From Chitinophagaceae bacterium UBA1946 (GTDB taxonomy: Bacteria > Bacteroidota > Bacteroidia > Chitinophagales > Chitinophagaceae), in assembly GCA_002336815.1 (NCBI GenBank), contig DDEU01000041.1, forward strand, positions 1 to 34,106: a DNA stretch of 34,106 bases, in the 5' to 3' direction. Below are positions 33,968 through 34,106 of this stretch, in pieces (position 1 is the first letter of the stretch; each line of letters starts with the position of its first letter). Position numbers and translations under genes: made by a program. The notes below the pieces were generated by a model that had not been told where the DNA came from, searched no databases, and worked only from the letters and a program-made list of their open reading frames with translations.

Positions 33968-33973
33968 CCTGCA

Positions 33974-34106
33974 ATGTTTAAAGAATATGATGTTATAGTC
34001 GTTGGAGCCGGGCATGCCGGGTGCGAAGCCGCCGCCGCGGCAGCAAATCTCGGAAGCAAGGTGTTGTTGATAACCATGAATATGCAAACCATTGCACAAA
34101 TGAGTT
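33974..34106 (+). CDS. mnmG: tRNA uridine-5-carboxymethylaminomethyl synthesis enzyme (N-terminus, cut by window edge)
   Basis: 44 codons are visible. MFKEYDVIVVGAGHAGCEAA is the FAD-binding Rossmann start of MnmG/GidA (G-x-G-x-x-G with the GHAGCEA signature). LGSKVLLITMNMQTIAQMS then matches the family's next element. With MnmE it modifies U34 of certain tRNAs. mnmG lies beside the replication origin in many bacteria, often with parA/parB nearby. Confidence 0.95.
   Translation, partial: MFKEYDVIVVGAGHAGCEAAAAAANLGSKVLLITMNMQTIAQMS

Overview
The window looks like chromosomal DNA of a Bacteroidota bacterium, most likely of the Chitinophagaceae type. The evidence is TAnnTTTG-type -7 promoter boxes in front of many genes, few Shine-Dalgarno sequences, futalosine-route menaquinone synthesis (mqnC), a DUF2480 protein, an alpha/beta-fused 2-oxoacid dehydrogenase E1, and a glycosyltransferase with the usual N-terminus of this group. 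I see no rRNA, tRNA, CRISPR array, insertion sequence or prophage. The content is ordinary core and envelope genes.

Layout. 1-6728: a truncated E1 alpha/beta fusion, a VWA-domain exported protein, a small holin-like membrane protein, an M16 peptidase pair (one catalytic, one degenerate) and a retropepsin-like/PDZ protein. 6796-13766: mqnC, a VOC/TfoX pair, an orphan NqrB/RnfD-like membrane protein followed 10 bp later by a DUF2330 protein, dnaN (sliding clamp) and an SPFH/prohibitin protein. 13747-21085: a glycosyltransferase with an apparent CTG start, a BBE-type flavoprotein, the tight run suhB-like/thiL/FMN reductase, a small beta-barrel protein and an S41 protease lipoprotein. 21086-28335: seven minus-strand genes (omega-amidase-like nitrilase, RhlE-like helicase, mtgA, an unknown exported protein, a LysE exporter, DUF2480 and a SurA/PpiD-type foldase). 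28336-29168: 833 bp without a convincing gene. 29169-34106: nadA, a DUF3089 lipoprotein, chrA, nadD, feoA, ybeY and the start of mnmG.

The most striking non-genic signal is between ybeY and mnmG. Two parS-like ParB sites lie there in inverted orientation: one matches the 16-bp parS consensus perfectly, the other has one mismatch. The perfect copy also forms the stem of the intrinsic terminator behind ybeY. About 5 kb to the left, the 833-bp gene-free region holds a cluster of near-consensus DnaA boxes and AT-rich DNA next to nadA. With mnmG next door, which borders oriC in many bacteria, this suggests the right end of the window is in or close to the chromosome's origin/centromere region.

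A second theme is promoter geometry. Several genes carry a TAnnTTTG box exactly 4 nt before the ATG, which predicts leaderless mRNAs. NAD synthesis (nadA, nadD), thiamine diphosphate synthesis (thiL), menaquinone synthesis (mqnC) and envelope protein folding and turnover (foldase, M16, retropepsin, S41, mtgA) are the main functional groups. All calls come from reading the sequence; no database search was run.
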